Source of the DNA: Candidatus Margulisiibacteriota bacterium
GTDB lineage: Bacteria; Margulisbacteria; WOR-1; JAHJIW01
Direction: 5' to 3'
NCBI GenBank assembly: GCA_018823125.1
Contig: JAHJIW010000012.1
Span: 57,231 to 121,230 of the forward strand
DNA: 64,000 nt
Below the pieces are notes generated by a model. It did not search any database. It was not told the origin of the DNA and was given only the letters and a program-made list of their open reading frames with translations. A program made the position numbers and the translations under genes. Each line of letters opens with the position of its first letter. The first letter of the stretch is position 1. This document shows positions 54,274 to 61,990 of the stretch, piece after piece.

Positions 54274-55595
54274 TTTGTTTTAAATTGATTTAAAAGATCC
54301 TTTAACCTTGCTTTCGTGTTTAGTTTTGGATTATCGATAACTTTTTCCAGTAAAGCATTTAAAATCTGGCCAATTTTTGGACCGGGCGGGATTTTTAAGG
54401 TTTGGATCAGGTCATTGCCGTTGATCGCCAGGTCGGTAACTTTAAAAGTATGCTCCTGTTTCAGGATTTTATTGATGCGCTTTTTAAGTTTCTTTAAATA
54501 GTCGAGGCCAATGGTTTCCTGCATGGCGGCGGTGTCGGCAGCCCGAACCGCAAACAGATCTTCGATGTTTTCCAGTCCCACTCTTTTGATAAATCTTCGA
54601 ACCGCAGCATCGGTCCACTCGCTTTGGTAGTTAAACATGTGATGCCGCACTAAAGTTTTTATCTTTTTGATGTGAGCGTTGCTGAATTTTAGTCTTTTGA
54701 GTAGTTTTTCAACTTTAGCTTCGCCTTTGACGTTGTGATTATAAAAGGTCATGCCTTTTTTGCACTCGGGTTTAGCAATATCGTGTAAAAGTGAAGCTAA
54801 TCGCAAAATCGGATTGCCTTTTGGGGTGGCATCCATCGAGTAAAGACTGTGCCAGTATACATCGTATAGATGGAAGGGGCGGGGTTGGCGCACTTTTACG
54901 CAACCTAAGAGCTCAGGCAGGATAATTTTAAGCAATCCTGTCTTTCTCATCAGCTCGATTGCAATCGAAGGCTGGTCGGTTTCCATGATTTTTAAAAGTT
55001 CGTCATGAATTCTTTCCGGTGCCACTTTTTTAGTGATATTTAAGGTTTTAGGGATGGCGGCTAGGGTTTTTGGTTCGATTTTAAAGCTTAATTTAGCCGC
55101 AAAACGACAGGCGCGAATGGATCTTAAGCCGTCTTCCTTAAATCTTTGGATGGGACTGCCTACGGCGCGGATAATTTGTTTCTTCAGGTCCTTTTTGCCG
55201 CCAAAAATATCAACCAGTTCTTTGCTTTCCGGGTCGTAAGCCATGGCATTGACGGTAAAATCCCGGCGGCCTAAATCTTCTTCGATACTTTTGGTGAATT
55301 TTACTTTATCGGGGTGACGGCCGTCGGTATATTTTTCGTCCGAGCGGTAAGTAGTAATTTCGTATTTGCCGTCCGGAAGAATGATGGTTACCGTGCCGTA
55401 TTTTATGCCGGTAGGCACCGCTTTTTTAAATAATTTGATGACTTGTTTGGGAGTAGCGCTGGTGGTCAGATCCCATTCGGCCACTTTTCTTTTTAACAAG
55501 GAATCTCTGACACAGCCGCCTACCAAATAGCATTCAAACCCTTCTTTTTTCAGGGTTTTAATAATTTTTAATGCGCCGCGCGGTGTTTTAGTCAT
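54270..55595 (-). CDS. cca: CCA tRNA nucleotidyltransferase (HD-domain type)
   Basis: Adds or repairs the tRNA 3' CCA. The head contains YLVGGCVRDSLLKRK and the metal motif EWDLTTSATP, where the first acid is Glu and not the usual Asp. RRDFTVNAMAYDP and RSIRACRFAAKL follow. An HD domain is visible in RLASLLHDIAKPECK and LVRHHMFNY. 441 residues. From sequence alone I cannot tell a full CCA enzyme from an A-adding one. First gene of the minus-strand wall cluster. Confidence 0.94.
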   Translation of the reverse strand: MTKTPRGALKIIKTLKKEGFECYLVGGCVRDSLLKRKVAEWDLTTSATPKQVIKLFKKAVPTGIKYGTVTIILPDGKYEITTYRSDEKYTDGRHPDKVKFTKSIEEDLGRRDFTVNAMAYDPESKELVDIFGGKKDLKKQIIRAVGSPIQRFKEDGLRSIRACRFAAKLSFKIEPKTLAAIPKTLNITKKVAPERIHDELLKIMETDQPSIAIELMRKTGLLKIILPELLGCVKVRQPRPFHLYDVYWHSLYSMDATPKGNPILRLASLLHDIAKPECKKGMTFYNHNVKGEAKVEKLLKRLKFSNAHIKKIKTLVRHHMFNYQSEWTDAAVRRFIKRVGLENIEDLFAVRAADTAAMQETIGLDYLKKLKKRINKILKQEHTFKVTDLAINGNDLIQTLKIPPGPKIGQILNALLEKVIDNPKLNTKARLKDLLNQFKTK

Positions 55596-55608
55596 ATTAA
55601 GAGTATGG

Positions 55609-55615
55609 TATTATA
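55609..55615. promoter_or_regulatory. Divergent promoter core shared by cca and the RseC-like gene
   Basis: The near-palindromic GGTATTATAA gives TATTAT (55609-55614) on the plus strand, 7 nt before the ATG of the RseC-like gene, and TATAAT (55615-55610) on the minus strand, 14 nt before the cca ATG. Only 26 bp separate the two genes, so the two -10 boxes occupy the same bases. Confidence 0.6.
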
Positions 55616-55621
55616 AAAAAG

Positions 55622-56044
55622 ATGAGAGAGCAAGGCGTAGTATCTAAAATTATAAGTGATAAATTGGCAGAGGTCCAGTTTGAGCCGCAGGCGGTGTGTG
55701 CAAAATGTAAAGCCTGCTGCCACCTGGTAGAAACCGGCAAAATGGTGGTGGAAGTATGGAATGACATTGGCGCCAAAGTAGGGGACCCCGTAGAAGTTGA
55801 AGTTCCCGAAAAACAGGTAGTGGCTTCCGCCTTTTTAATTTATATTTTCCCTCTGATTTGTTTGATCTTAGGCTATTTTGTCGGCAGTTATTTCTCTCAA
55901 GCCATGGGCATCTTTAAAGATTCTGAATTATTGGGAATAATTATTGGATTTATCTTCATGGCTTTGGCGTTTTTAGCCCTGAGAGTCTATGACAATTACC
56001 TAAGATTAAGCGGTAAGTTTAAGGGGAAGATTGTCGGTAAATAG
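55622..56044 (+). CDS. RseC/MucC-like membrane protein
   Basis: 140 residues. The cysteine cluster CAKCKACC near residue 26 is followed by a beta segment (VGDPVEVEVPEKQVVASAFL) and two membrane helices (LICLILGYFVGSYF, GIIIGFIFMALAFLALRVY). This is the SoxR-reducing/RseC family layout, in which the cysteines face the cytosol and may bind a cluster for electron transfer with Rnf-type complexes. No rnf genes are nearby. Confidence 0.85.
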   Translation: MREQGVVSKIISDKLAEVQFEPQAVCAKCKACCHLVETGKMVVEVWNDIGAKVGDPVEVEVPEKQVVASAFLIYIFPLICLILGYFVGSYFSQAMGIFKDSELLGIIIGFIFMALAFLALRVYDNYLRLSGKFKGKIVGK

Positions 56045-56046
56045 TA

Positions 56047-56769
56047 TTAACTCGAACTATCCCCTGCCAATTCCCTCATTTTTACTAATTTTCCAAAACA
56101 GGTAAGCCGATCATTTTTCTCAAAGATAAAGTCTCCCTTAGGGGTGGCAATGACATCTCCGGCTCGCTCAATAATTAACACTTGAACACCGTCTTCTTTT
56201 AAATGCAGGTGTTTTAAGTCTTTTTTAATTAGTAGATTTCCTGCGCGGAGCTCGAATTGAAATACTCCGTAGCCTTCGGGAGCAACTAATAATTCGGTAA
56301 ATTTTTCGGGTTTAACGATCTTTTTTTCTACCATACCGCTTTTTATCCTTTTGTTTAAGCGGTCGATAATGCGGGATTTAGTAACAATTTTATAGATTAG
56401 ATAAATTCCAATCAGGATAATACCGATATTGATATAGGGAGCGTAATGTTTTGAAATCGGCAGGTCAATGTTAAAAATCTTTAAATGGTCCAGTACCTCT
56501 ACCGGTCGAATGGTATTGGCAAAGGTGGCGATCAGAGTTACGATACCGGCGCTCCCAAAAATCATCAAGTAGCTGGCGATCCTTCTTCTTTGCGGATGGG
56601 AAGTAACTAATTCTGCTTCTGATGTGGTAAATCCGGTATTGGTAAAACAGGAAATCGCCTGAAAGGTGGCTTGTTCTTTTGCCATGCCGGTTAATTCAAA
56701 GGCAATGGCGCCAATCCGAAAAACGATAAATAATACAATGATCGTTAAGAAAAATAGAAAAAGATTCAT
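56047..56769 (-). CDS. Membrane protein with a TrkA_C domain
   Basis: 240 residues. Three membrane helices (LFFLTIIVLFIVFRIGAIAF, YLMIFGSAGIVTLIATF, YINIGIILIGIYLIYKIV) come before a cytoplasmic RCK-type TrkA_C domain (about 165-235: GYGVFQFELRAGNLLIKKDL, VLIIERAGDVIATPKGD). AISCFTNTGFTTSE recalls a pore segment of Trk/Ktr transporters. A role in ligand-gated ion transport is likely but the substrate is unknown. Ribosome site GGAGG. Confidence 0.8.
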   Translation of the reverse strand: MNLFLFFLTIIVLFIVFRIGAIAFELTGMAKEQATFQAISCFTNTGFTTSEAELVTSHPQRRRIASYLMIFGSAGIVTLIATFANTIRPVEVLDHLKIFNIDLPISKHYAPYINIGIILIGIYLIYKIVTKSRIIDRLNKRIKSGMVEKKIVKPEKFTELLVAPEGYGVFQFELRAGNLLIKKDLKHLHLKEDGVQVLIIERAGDVIATPKGDFIFEKNDRLTCFGKLVKMRELAGDSSS

Positions 56770-56832
56770 AAACTGCCTCCTTAGGTAAACTTAAGGATAT
56801 TGTAGCAGAAAAAAGATGAAAATTTCCCTTGC

Positions 56833-56849
56833 TATCGCATTTTGCGATA
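56833..56849 (+). promoter_or_regulatory. Perfect palindrome upstream of the ORF6N gene
   Basis: Arms TATCGCA and TGCGATA (7 bp each) around TTT. The core TCGCATTTTGCGA is identical to the centre of a longer hairpin inside the gene at 57159-57185. It is a candidate operator. Confidence 0.55.
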
Positions 56850-56964
56850 CCATCCAAAAGGATTTCTGCTGATGAATTTTTCTATACTTGTTGTGATTTT
56901 CGACAGGATTGATCGTGGATTTGTTTGGCAGAAAAGTTGCTCTTTGGGTATATGGAGGTGCTTT

Positions 56965-57471
56965 ATGAGCAATTTAATCCCAATTGAACGAATCGAGAAT
57001 AAAATCTATTTAATCCGTGGTCAAAAAGTGATGTTAGATAAGGATTTGTCTGACCTATACCAAGTCCCTACAAAAAGGTTGAATGAGCAGGTTAAGAGGA
57101 ATATGAAACGCTTCCCAGACGATTTTATGTTCCAATTAAACAAGAAAGAAGTGGAAAACTTGAGGTCGCATTTTGCGACCTCAAGATGGGGAGGGCGTCG
57201 TTATCTGCCTCTGGCTTTTACTGAGCAAGGTGTGGCTATGCTTTCAACAGTATTAAGTAGTGAAAGAGCGATTATGGTCAATATTGTGATTATGCGAGCT
57301 TTTGTGAAAATAAAGCGAATTTTATCAACGCATGTTGAAGTATCGCGTAAGCTTAGGGAATTAGAAAGTAAGGTAGATAAGCATGATTCAGAAATTCATA
57401 AAATTTTTGATGCTATTCGTGAAATGATAAGCTTACCTGATAAGCCAAAAGGGAAAATTGGGTTTGTGTAA
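56965..57471 (+). CDS. ORF6N domain DNA-binding protein
   Basis: 168 residues. IERIENKIYLIRGQKVMLDK and LYQVPTKRLNEQVKRN are the ORF6N domain, common in phage antirepressor-like proteins; WGGRRYLPLAFTEQGVAMLS follows. The end is a coiled segment with LRELESKVDKHDSEIHKI. The ATG at 56965 has GGAGGTG upstream; longer frames pass through the palindrome and lack a ribosome site. No other phage gene is near, so it is a stray or domesticated mobile-element gene. Confidence 0.9.
   Translation: MSNLIPIERIENKIYLIRGQKVMLDKDLSDLYQVPTKRLNEQVKRNMKRFPDDFMFQLNKKEVENLRSHFATSRWGGRRYLPLAFTEQGVAMLSTVLSSERAIMVNIVIMRAFVKIKRILSTHVEVSRKLRELESKVDKHDSEIHKIFDAIREMISLPDKPKGKIGFV
57159..57185 (+). repeat. 12-bp perfect hairpin inside the ORF6N gene
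   Basis: Arms CTTGAGGTCGCA (57159-57170) and TGCGACCTCAAG (57174-57185) with a TTT loop. It encodes part of ENLRSHFATSRWGG. The centre matches the upstream palindrome at 56833-56849. Confidence 0.85.
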
Positions 57472-57486
57472 AGATACCTGGAAGCT

Positions 57487-58038
57487 TTATTTTACTCTTC
57501 TTCTATAAAAATCTGCTAAAAACATATTATTGCTAAATATTTGAGCAGGGAAACCTACTAAAATGATCCACATCGGAAGATATACTAGCCATAATAGAAT
57601 AGCTTTTAATATTGCAACAATATAATCCCATAAATTATTAAATACATATTTCAATATGCCAAATTCAAAAAACGATCCCACCGTCATTTTATTAGCAAAA
57701 TTGATGCCCAATATGGGGAATACAAATATTTCAAGTAAGATTTCAATGAGTTTTCCTAAAGGACCGATCGCATTTAAAATGGCGATGACGATTATGGCGC
57801 AAAACATGAAAGGGATCGCTTTAAAGAACATAAAGAAGCCGAGTTGTAAGTCGTCACCAAATTTTAAAACCGGCAGTTTTTCGTATTTGCCTTTACTAAA
57901 TTCTTGAATAATTCTAATTCCGTATCCGCCTAAGGCAAACCAGCCGATGATCGGGATCAATATCCATAGGATATTTAACATCCCAATGGCTCGGTTAAAA
58001 GGATATTTGAATGCAGTTTTAAATTGTAAGGTTTTCAT
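57487..58038 (-). CDS. DUF4013 family membrane protein
   Basis: 183 residues with four or five hydrophobic helices. AFKYPFNRAIGMLNILWILI at the start, GGYGIRIIQEFSKGKYEKLP, and the loop GDDLQLGFFMFFKAIPF match DUF4013. Function unknown. The start is fixed by GAGGAGG, which lies inside a palindrome. Confidence 0.85.
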   Translation of the reverse strand: MKTLQFKTAFKYPFNRAIGMLNILWILIPIIGWFALGGYGIRIIQEFSKGKYEKLPVLKFGDDLQLGFFMFFKAIPFMFCAIIVIAILNAIGPLGKLIEILLEIFVFPILGINFANKMTVGSFFEFGILKYVFNNLWDYIVAILKAILLWLVYLPMWIILVGFPAQIFSNNMFLADFYRRRVK

Positions 58039-58039
58039 G

Positions 58040-58072
58040 GGAGGACCTCCTCGAATTTTCTATTTTATTATA
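58040..58072 (-). promoter_or_regulatory. Promoter and self-complementary ribosome site of the DUF4013 gene
   Basis: Minus-strand TTTGGTATAAT with TATAAT at 58072-58067 (extended -10). The leader contains the palindrome GGAGGTCCTCC (58050-58040), which holds the Shine-Dalgarno sequence and can base-pair with itself, possibly lowering translation. Confidence 0.45.
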
Positions 58073-58116
58073 CCAAATATGATCTATTTTGATCGCAATT
58101 TTTCGCCTTTGATACT

Positions 58117-58143
58117 GAAATTTTTACCTAAAATTGACGATGT
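58117..58143 (+). promoter_or_regulatory. Sigma-28-like promoter, site A
   Basis: GAAA at 58117-58120, 15 bp beginning TTTTTACC, then GACGATGT at 58136-58143. It shares TGAAATTTTT and AAAATTGACGAT with the site at 22167-22193. It is 19 bp before the start of the 821-residue protein. Confidence 0.65.
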
Positions 58144-58162
58144 ATATATAGGAGCATTATAA

Positions 58163-60628
58163 ATGCCACCAATTGAAAGAATAAGTATAAATACATTTTC
58201 TTCTCAAGCTGCCGGAAGGCGAGTGCGGCTTGCTACTTATTTTGGTAATCGTCATAGGTTGTCAAGGATAACAGTTGATTTTAGTCGGTGTTCCACTCCG
58301 GATGTTAGAAATTTTATCTCCGCAGTCCGTATTCCTAATTCATTCCAAGATCACGTAATAAGTTGTGCTTTGCAAGGGATTGTCCATGCGACAAAAGCTA
58401 TGCAGGAGATGAGGCATTTATTCCGTCCACTAAGCCAACTTAGAATGGAAGCGTTTGCAAAGGTAAGAGATAATTATCATAGTAAAATGTTTGGGCAAGA
58501 TGAATATGGAATTAGTGGCGAAAGCTTATTTGATAGAATAGTTACAGGAACCGTAACATCTTGTGCAAAATATGGGCTTGAAGTTCATGTAGAAGATGTC
58601 TATAGAGTAATCTTGAGCGTTGAAGGATGGCTGATTAGAAATTTCAATCGAAATGATCTAAGCGCAGCTATGTGTGCTCAGGAAACAAATATACAAAACA
58701 AAGCCCTCAGAGGAGAGTATAGAAAGCCCGACGCAAAAACAGATAGGAAACCTTCAGCTGAGCTCCTTGGATTTGCATTGCAAAGTGAACATGTTTCACA
58801 TGAAAGAAAAGTTGTTCTTGCTTTAATTGCACTAAGCACACCCCATTTTAAAAGGGGAGACCACTTTGCTTATTCCTTGGCGTTAGATGCAAAGCACATT
58901 CTTCCTGTGCTAAATAGAGAATTAGAGGCCAAAGGAGCAGATCTGATTCCATCTTATTTTTATGATCCTTTGAAAATAAGAAGTTGCTATCAACGAAATT
59001 TAAGAGCAGCAGAATGTGCCAGATTAGATGCGGAAGCGAGACTTGTTGAACTTGCCGCACTAAGATCAAAACAAACCGAATTTGTTGGTCTCCTGCGTGT
59101 ACAGGAAGCTAATCTAACCGAAAATGCTAGACTTGCCGAAGAAGCTAGCCTTGCAGAGATTGCCAGAAGAAGACCTAAACGGACGGAGTTAGTCAGTCTG
59201 CTACGTGTACAAGAAACTAGATTAACCGAAGAAGCTAGGGTTGCCGAAGAAGCGAGGCTTGTTGAAATTGCCATAAGAAGATCAAAACGAACAGAATTAG
59301 TTAGTTTCCTGCGTGTACAGGAAGCTAAATTAATTGAAGAAGCTAGATTAGCCGAAGAAACGAGACTTGCTGAACTGGCTAGAGAAAGAGCTGAAGAGCT
59401 GGAATTGCAGGCAAGGCTAGAAACTGGAAGAAGTGATCATCGTGTTTATTTAGAAGCTTGCTTGGATAGATCCATTGACTTAGATACGCGCATGGATTTA
59501 CATATAACCTGGCAAAATAAGCAAGGTCTCAGAGGAGAAGAAGTTACTGCTCATCGCAAAGTAGCAAAAAGTCTTTTTGAAGAAATTATTTCTGATATTT
59601 CTGAGGGATTTGATATTGATCCGGATGCAAGGTGGTCACTAAGTAAAACTACCTGGTATTGGAAAATATTTCGTTATCACCGTAGCAAAACGTTAAGGTT
59701 TCGTTTGGATATGATTAACGATCTATGTGAAGCCAGATTTTATTCTAGACCAGCTAGTTCGGCAGGAGTTTTAGCTGAACTGGTTAGTCATCCTGATCAA
59801 AGAGTTAGGCAAGGTGCAAGGCTGGACCTTAAGAGATACATACAATTTGGTGTTGAATTTTTAAGTCCTGAAGAAAGAACACTTTTTCAAAATAGATTGG
59901 TAGCTGCTCAAGTATTACATGAAATAGGAGAAGAAGTCGATGTTGAATTCATTATTCCAGAACTTGGCTTGAAGAAGCGTCCGTCCAGATGGGTCCATGG
60001 GAGATATATTAGAGAAGCTGCTATGGGTTTAGGCTTGGATGAAGAAGAAATTGAAACCTTTTCTGCGTATTACCAAAGAGCACAAAGAACAGAATATCCT
60101 TTTGGGGAATTTGTTGGCCCCCTTTGGCAATTTACTCAGTCAGCAGGGGTTCACTTTGCAGAAACATTCGAGACTGCCCACGCGCTCATGCAAATTCTTC
60201 CAACTAATCAATTCAGAGTAGCTGGTGTTTTTAGGCGAGCATTGGAGGTAACTCCCGCAGGTGCCTCTCTAGTTGGTGTTAGAAGTGCTTACCCGGCTAT
60301 TCCATTTGATTCGCTTGCATTATGTATTTGTTTTGTTAATGGTATGCCTTTTGACCAAATCATGACAAATTTTAATACGGTATTTGCGTCTAAAAAAATA
60401 AGAAGTGGAAGAAACCGGAAATTAGCAATAAGACAAGTGTTATTAAAAATATTGCTTTCAAAATCAAAACCAAACATGCATGCGGTCGTTGACTTGTTAG
60501 GTTTTGTCGAAAGAGGTTTTGGTAAGCCACAGCAAAGTGCATTCATTGAAGCTTTGGCTTATATTGAAAGTTTGAGTGAATTTGGAGATTTAATTACAAT
60601 GGTTGAAGAAACTGCAGGAGGAGAATAG
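58163..60628 (+). CDS. Large unidentified protein with 36-residue coiled repeats
   Basis: 821 residues, no family recognised. The amino 290 residues are helical. Residues 294-401 are three tandem 36-residue units (each like LVEIAIRRSKRTELVSFLRV then QEAKLIEEARLAEE), with a fourth broken unit, a strong coiled-coil or stalk. The carboxyl part is helical and contains segments resembling HEAT-type repeats (SAGVLAELVSHPDQRVRQGA). No signal peptide or membrane helix. Arginine is often AGA, unlike neighbouring core genes, which may indicate transfer. Ribosome site AGGAG; sigma-28-like promoter. The next gene starts 3 bp later. Confidence 0.7.
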   Translation: MPPIERISINTFSSQAAGRRVRLATYFGNRHRLSRITVDFSRCSTPDVRNFISAVRIPNSFQDHVISCALQGIVHATKAMQEMRHLFRPLSQLRMEAFAKVRDNYHSKMFGQDEYGISGESLFDRIVTGTVTSCAKYGLEVHVEDVYRVILSVEGWLIRNFNRNDLSAAMCAQETNIQNKALRGEYRKPDAKTDRKPSAELLGFALQSEHVSHERKVVLALIALSTPHFKRGDHFAYSLALDAKHILPVLNRELEAKGADLIPSYFYDPLKIRSCYQRNLRAAECARLDAEARLVELAALRSKQTEFVGLLRVQEANLTENARLAEEASLAEIARRRPKRTELVSLLRVQETRLTEEARVAEEARLVEIAIRRSKRTELVSFLRVQEAKLIEEARLAEETRLAELARERAEELELQARLETGRSDHRVYLEACLDRSIDLDTRMDLHITWQNKQGLRGEEVTAHRKVAKSLFEEIISDISEGFDIDPDARWSLSKTTWYWKIFRYHRSKTLRFRLDMINDLCEARFYSRPASSAGVLAELVSHPDQRVRQGARLDLKRYIQFGVEFLSPEERTLFQNRLVAAQVLHEIGEEVDVEFIIPELGLKKRPSRWVHGRYIREAAMGLGLDEEEIETFSAYYQRAQRTEYPFGEFVGPLWQFTQSAGVHFAETFETAHALMQILPTNQFRVAGVFRRALEVTPAGASLVGVRSAYPAIPFDSLALCICFVNGMPFDQIMTNFNTVFASKKIRSGRNRKLAIRQVLLKILLSKSKPNMHAVVDLLGFVERGFGKPQQSAFIEALAYIESLSEFGDLITMVEETAGGE
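59042..59385 (+). repeat. Three 108-bp tandem repeats plus a partial fourth, in frame
   Basis: Units begin at 59042, 59150 and 59258, with a truncated one at 59366, a 108-bp (36-codon) period. The DNA copies have drifted but protein features are kept (TEFVGLLRVQEA, TELVSLLRVQET, TELVSFLRVQEA). Confidence 0.85.
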
Positions 60629-60631
60629 AAC

Positions 60632-61750
60632 ATGCCTGAAATGAGATTACAATTAAGAATGCAATTAACGCACGTCCAAGAAAAAGTTTTGGGCAGAGCC
60701 AGAAATGCTCGAAGAAGATTAGAGATTCCTTTAAGCGGCGTTGGTGAATTGCGAGATGTAGCTGCTTTTAGAGATCAACTGGCAAGCCGGATGCATTCGG
60801 TTGGCTCAGACCTTTTAGGTTTCCCCCTTTCTCAAGAAGCATTTACCCGGCCGCATTTTTCCGATTTAGTTAAAATATTTTTAACTCTCCAGGCTGCTTG
60901 GAGAGACGGAAATGATAAAGGGATAGAATTACTAGAAAGAGGATTTCAGCATTATGTAGAAAAAGGAAATATTAAAAATCTAAAGTACGGCGGAACAGAT
61001 CAAACGGCACGTCAAATTGAAGTGGCTAAGGTGCTAATTGATAAGATCTATCCTGGAAAGGGAGAATCTTACATGGAAGCCTGGCTTTCGGATTTTGAAA
61101 TTGACTCCTTCTGGACAACCGATGGATTATACGATTGGTTAACCATGGGTAAAGTGTGTGGAGGTTCCTGTCAGGCTTACGATGGTTCACCATATTGGAA
61201 TCGATCACTGGGTGGACCGGTTTTTTCTTTGGATAAACTTGGTTTTGTCGGAGAAAATAGAAACAAAAGATGTCGAATATTACTGGTCCCGACCCCAATC
61301 AAAGTTGGTGAACAATTTGAGTGGGCACTTATTATCCCAAAGATTTATTCTGTTGAAAGTGTTCCCCATGATCAAGATGTAACTGCAGCAATAAAAGGAG
61401 CTTTATATGCTGCGGGGATTTGCGGTGCTAAGCGCCTGGTTTCATTAACACAGGGAGGAAAAATTGCCGGGGCGCTTTCCGCAATTGGGCCTCTGGTTGT
61501 TGAAATCAAAGATAGAGACGGGAATGTCGTCAGAAGAGAACAAATTGTTGCCAACGGTTTTACCCGTGCGCAGCAACAATGCACAATATATGCTTTAAGA
61601 GGACCCAATCGGTATAAATACTGGGACTATGCTGGAGGAGGAATCGATTATGACAAGGCTCAGATGACTACCGTACAAGGTATTGATGTGCCGGTTGTAA
61701 AAATTGAAACTACCGCAAATTTCATTGATATTGAAAGAACTATACTTTAA
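60632..61750 (+). CDS. Unidentified protein encoded with the 36-residue-repeat protein
   Basis: 372 residues, not recognised. The amino 170 residues are helical (MRLQLRMQLTHVQEKVLGRA). In the centre MGKVCGGSCQAYDGSPYWN has Cys176 and Cys180. The carboxyl half is beta-rich (FEWALIIPKIYSVESVP, IVANGFTRAQQQCTIYALRG). A catalytic Cys fold is possible but not shown. Strong ribosome site (AGGAGGAG). It forms a two-gene operon with the upstream protein, so the two probably act together. Confidence 0.7.
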   Translation: MPEMRLQLRMQLTHVQEKVLGRARNARRRLEIPLSGVGELRDVAAFRDQLASRMHSVGSDLLGFPLSQEAFTRPHFSDLVKIFLTLQAAWRDGNDKGIELLERGFQHYVEKGNIKNLKYGGTDQTARQIEVAKVLIDKIYPGKGESYMEAWLSDFEIDSFWTTDGLYDWLTMGKVCGGSCQAYDGSPYWNRSLGGPVFSLDKLGFVGENRNKRCRILLVPTPIKVGEQFEWALIIPKIYSVESVPHDQDVTAAIKGALYAAGICGAKRLVSLTQGGKIAGALSAIGPLVVEIKDRDGNVVRREQIVANGFTRAQQQCTIYALRGPNRYKYWDYAGGGIDYDKAQMTTVQGIDVPVVKIETTANFIDIERTIL

Positions 61751-61775
61751 TTTCAGTTATCCACGCTCCCAGCTT

Positions 61776-61796
61776 GCCCTGAGCTTGTCGAAGGGC
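61776..61796 (+). repeat. Short palindromic repeat (GCCCT...AGGGC)
   Basis: Arms GCCCT and AGGGC enclose GAGCTTGTCGA. This GAGCTTGTCGAAGGG word is seen as an intergenic repeat in many unrelated bacteria. A single copy is present here, just after the 372-residue gene. Confidence 0.5.
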
Positions 61797-61807
61797 TTTC
61801 CCATTGT

Positions 61808-61842
61808 AGCCTGATCGTTCACCCCAACAAAAAAGGCGCCTA
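61808..61842 (+). repeat. Direct repeat, left copy (35 bp)
   Basis: Matches 63821-63855 at 32 of 35 positions in the same orientation. The two copies bracket the AlbA_2 and ComEA-like genes, about 2.0 kb apart. The right part of the repeat is half of a minus-strand terminator. Confidence 0.7.
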
Positions 61843-61854
61843 GTTTAGGCGCCT
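61829..61854 (-). terminator. Minus-strand intrinsic terminator, left copy
   Basis: Arms AGGCGCCTA and TAGGCGCCT (9 bp, 3-nt loop) followed on the minus strand by six T. No minus-strand gene precedes it within 2 kb, so it stops either an unseen small transcript or antisense transcription. Confidence 0.6.
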
Positions 61855-61990
61855 AAAACTCTCCCGGTTGTTTTGCACATAATTCTATGCAGGCCTGTCT
61901 AAATTTTCTACACTTTTAATTTAATTTGTGATCATTCTTAGCGCAAATGCATTGGCAGAAAAATTGCTTATTTAAAAGCAGGTGTTCAAA

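Noticed and set aside
61776..61796. Insertion-sequence end
   Set aside because: Only one copy, no transposase and no target duplication; it is a common short intergenic repeat.
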